64,000 nucleotides of DNA, taken from positions 434,001-498,000 of the forward strand of contig NZ_PGEZ01000001.1 of the NCBI RefSeq assembly GCF_002797495.1, written 5' to 3'. Origin of the DNA: Mumia flava. GTDB taxonomy: Bacteria; Actinomycetota; Actinomycetes; Propionibacteriales; Nocardioidaceae. A program made the translations under genes and the position numbers. The notes beneath the pieces were generated by a model. The model had not been told where the DNA came from, did no database searches, and saw only the letters and a list, made by a program, of their open reading frames with translations. Of this stretch, positions 63,751 to 64,000 are shown one piece after another. Within the stretch, counting starts at the first letter, position 1. Each line of letters starts with the position of its first letter.

Positions 63751-64000
63751 GGGATACCCCTTTCTCACGCGCATCTGTGCACGTGGTCCTCGCGGAGCAG
63801 TCACGCGAGCGGTCGCACCCGGGGTGCGAGGAGTTGCCTCGGTGGGCGTCGGTCTTCGATCGAGGTCCGCGCAGTGCGATCCGGCCTGAGCCGGGTCACC
63901 ATCCGCGGACCACTACCGAGGACCGAACATCGACCGTGCGCTGCTCCGTCTGCTGGATGGTCGTGCGATCTGTTCAGTTGTTGTCGCGGGTCGACTTCAG
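63751..64000. other. Upstream region of pnp
   Basis: No gene is visible. CCGGC-CTGA-GCCGG at 63881-63894 makes a short hairpin, and the region is slightly less GC-rich at the right end. In many actinobacteria rpsO lies directly upstream of pnp; its end may lie beyond the window. A minus-strand stop at 63974-63976 closes a frame that enters from the right, but only eight codons are visible. Confidence 0.5.

Noticed and set aside
63692-63889. A 65-codon plus-strand frame over the pnp start
   Set aside because: Antisense to the pnp N terminus; no ribosome site or motif.
63974-64000. End of rpsO entering from the right
   Set aside because: The eight visible codons (LKSTRDNN) do not match the conserved S15 C terminus, so no gene is called.

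Overview
The window is one contiguous piece of a very GC-rich actinobacterial chromosome. Gene families and synteny (clgR-pncC-pgsA-rodZ-like-ftsK, rnj-dapA, pnp-M16 protease, lhr-nei2) point to Actinomycetota, and the frequent CGTACG hexamer together with overall gene style suggests Propionibacteriales, probably a Nocardioidaceae relative; that last step is inference. I saw no rRNA, tRNA, CRISPR array, prophage or intact insertion sequence.

Layout. 0-12 kb: a split glycoconjugate locus. A methyltransferase (cut by the window edge), a DUF2064 protein and a GT2 glycosyltransferase form one minus-strand operon; a GT-C-like membrane protein with an OmpR-type response regulator and a histidine kinase form a plus-strand operon; an NAD epimerase and a methylthioadenosine (MTA) phosphorylase form a third. 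The same set (MTA phosphorylase, epimerase, GT2, DUF2064, membrane glycosyltransferase) lies together in Mycobacterium tuberculosis (Rv0535-Rv0541c region) and has been linked there to the methylthioxylose cap of lipoarabinomannan, so this looks like a two-component-controlled methylthiopentose locus. The two operons with glycosyltransferases share an identical 16-base direct-repeat element and near-identical leaderless promoters. A LuxR regulator, a flavin monooxygenase and an exported protein are interleaved. 12-15 kb: MMPL exporter with divergent TetR regulator and a DUF3046 gene. 15-18 kb: accessory islet with VapBC toxin-antitoxin, an exported protein and a frameshifted metzincin protease. 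18-20.8 kb: ABC-2 exporter whose ATPase lacks the Walker A lysine. 20.8-29.7 kb: lhr helicase, nei2 glycosylase, and small ArsR/MarR cassettes.

29.7-36 kb: clgR, pncC, pgsA, a RodZ-like chimera and ftsK, a conserved housekeeping block. 36-46 kb: a seven-gene nitrate assimilation operon (narK, nitrate reductase, FAD/2Fe-2S reductase, nirB, nirD, uroporphyrinogen-III synthase-winged-helix fusion, CbiX chelatase), almost entirely coupled by 4-base overlaps and preceded by a GlnR-like box. The last two genes can make siroheme for NirB. 46-47.3 kb: hsp20 and a divergent hspR-like regulator sharing overlapping promoters.

47.3-64 kb: rnj, dapA, folA, thyA, then small genes (GNAT, DUF2461, azlCD), dapB, a NYN-LOTUS protein, kynureninase, a P-type cation ATPase, an M16 protease and pnp. 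Intergenic spaces carry several short repeat families (62-bp, 52-bp, 33-bp, 22-bp and 18-bp units), one family recurring at three places, and several long hairpins likely to act as terminators.
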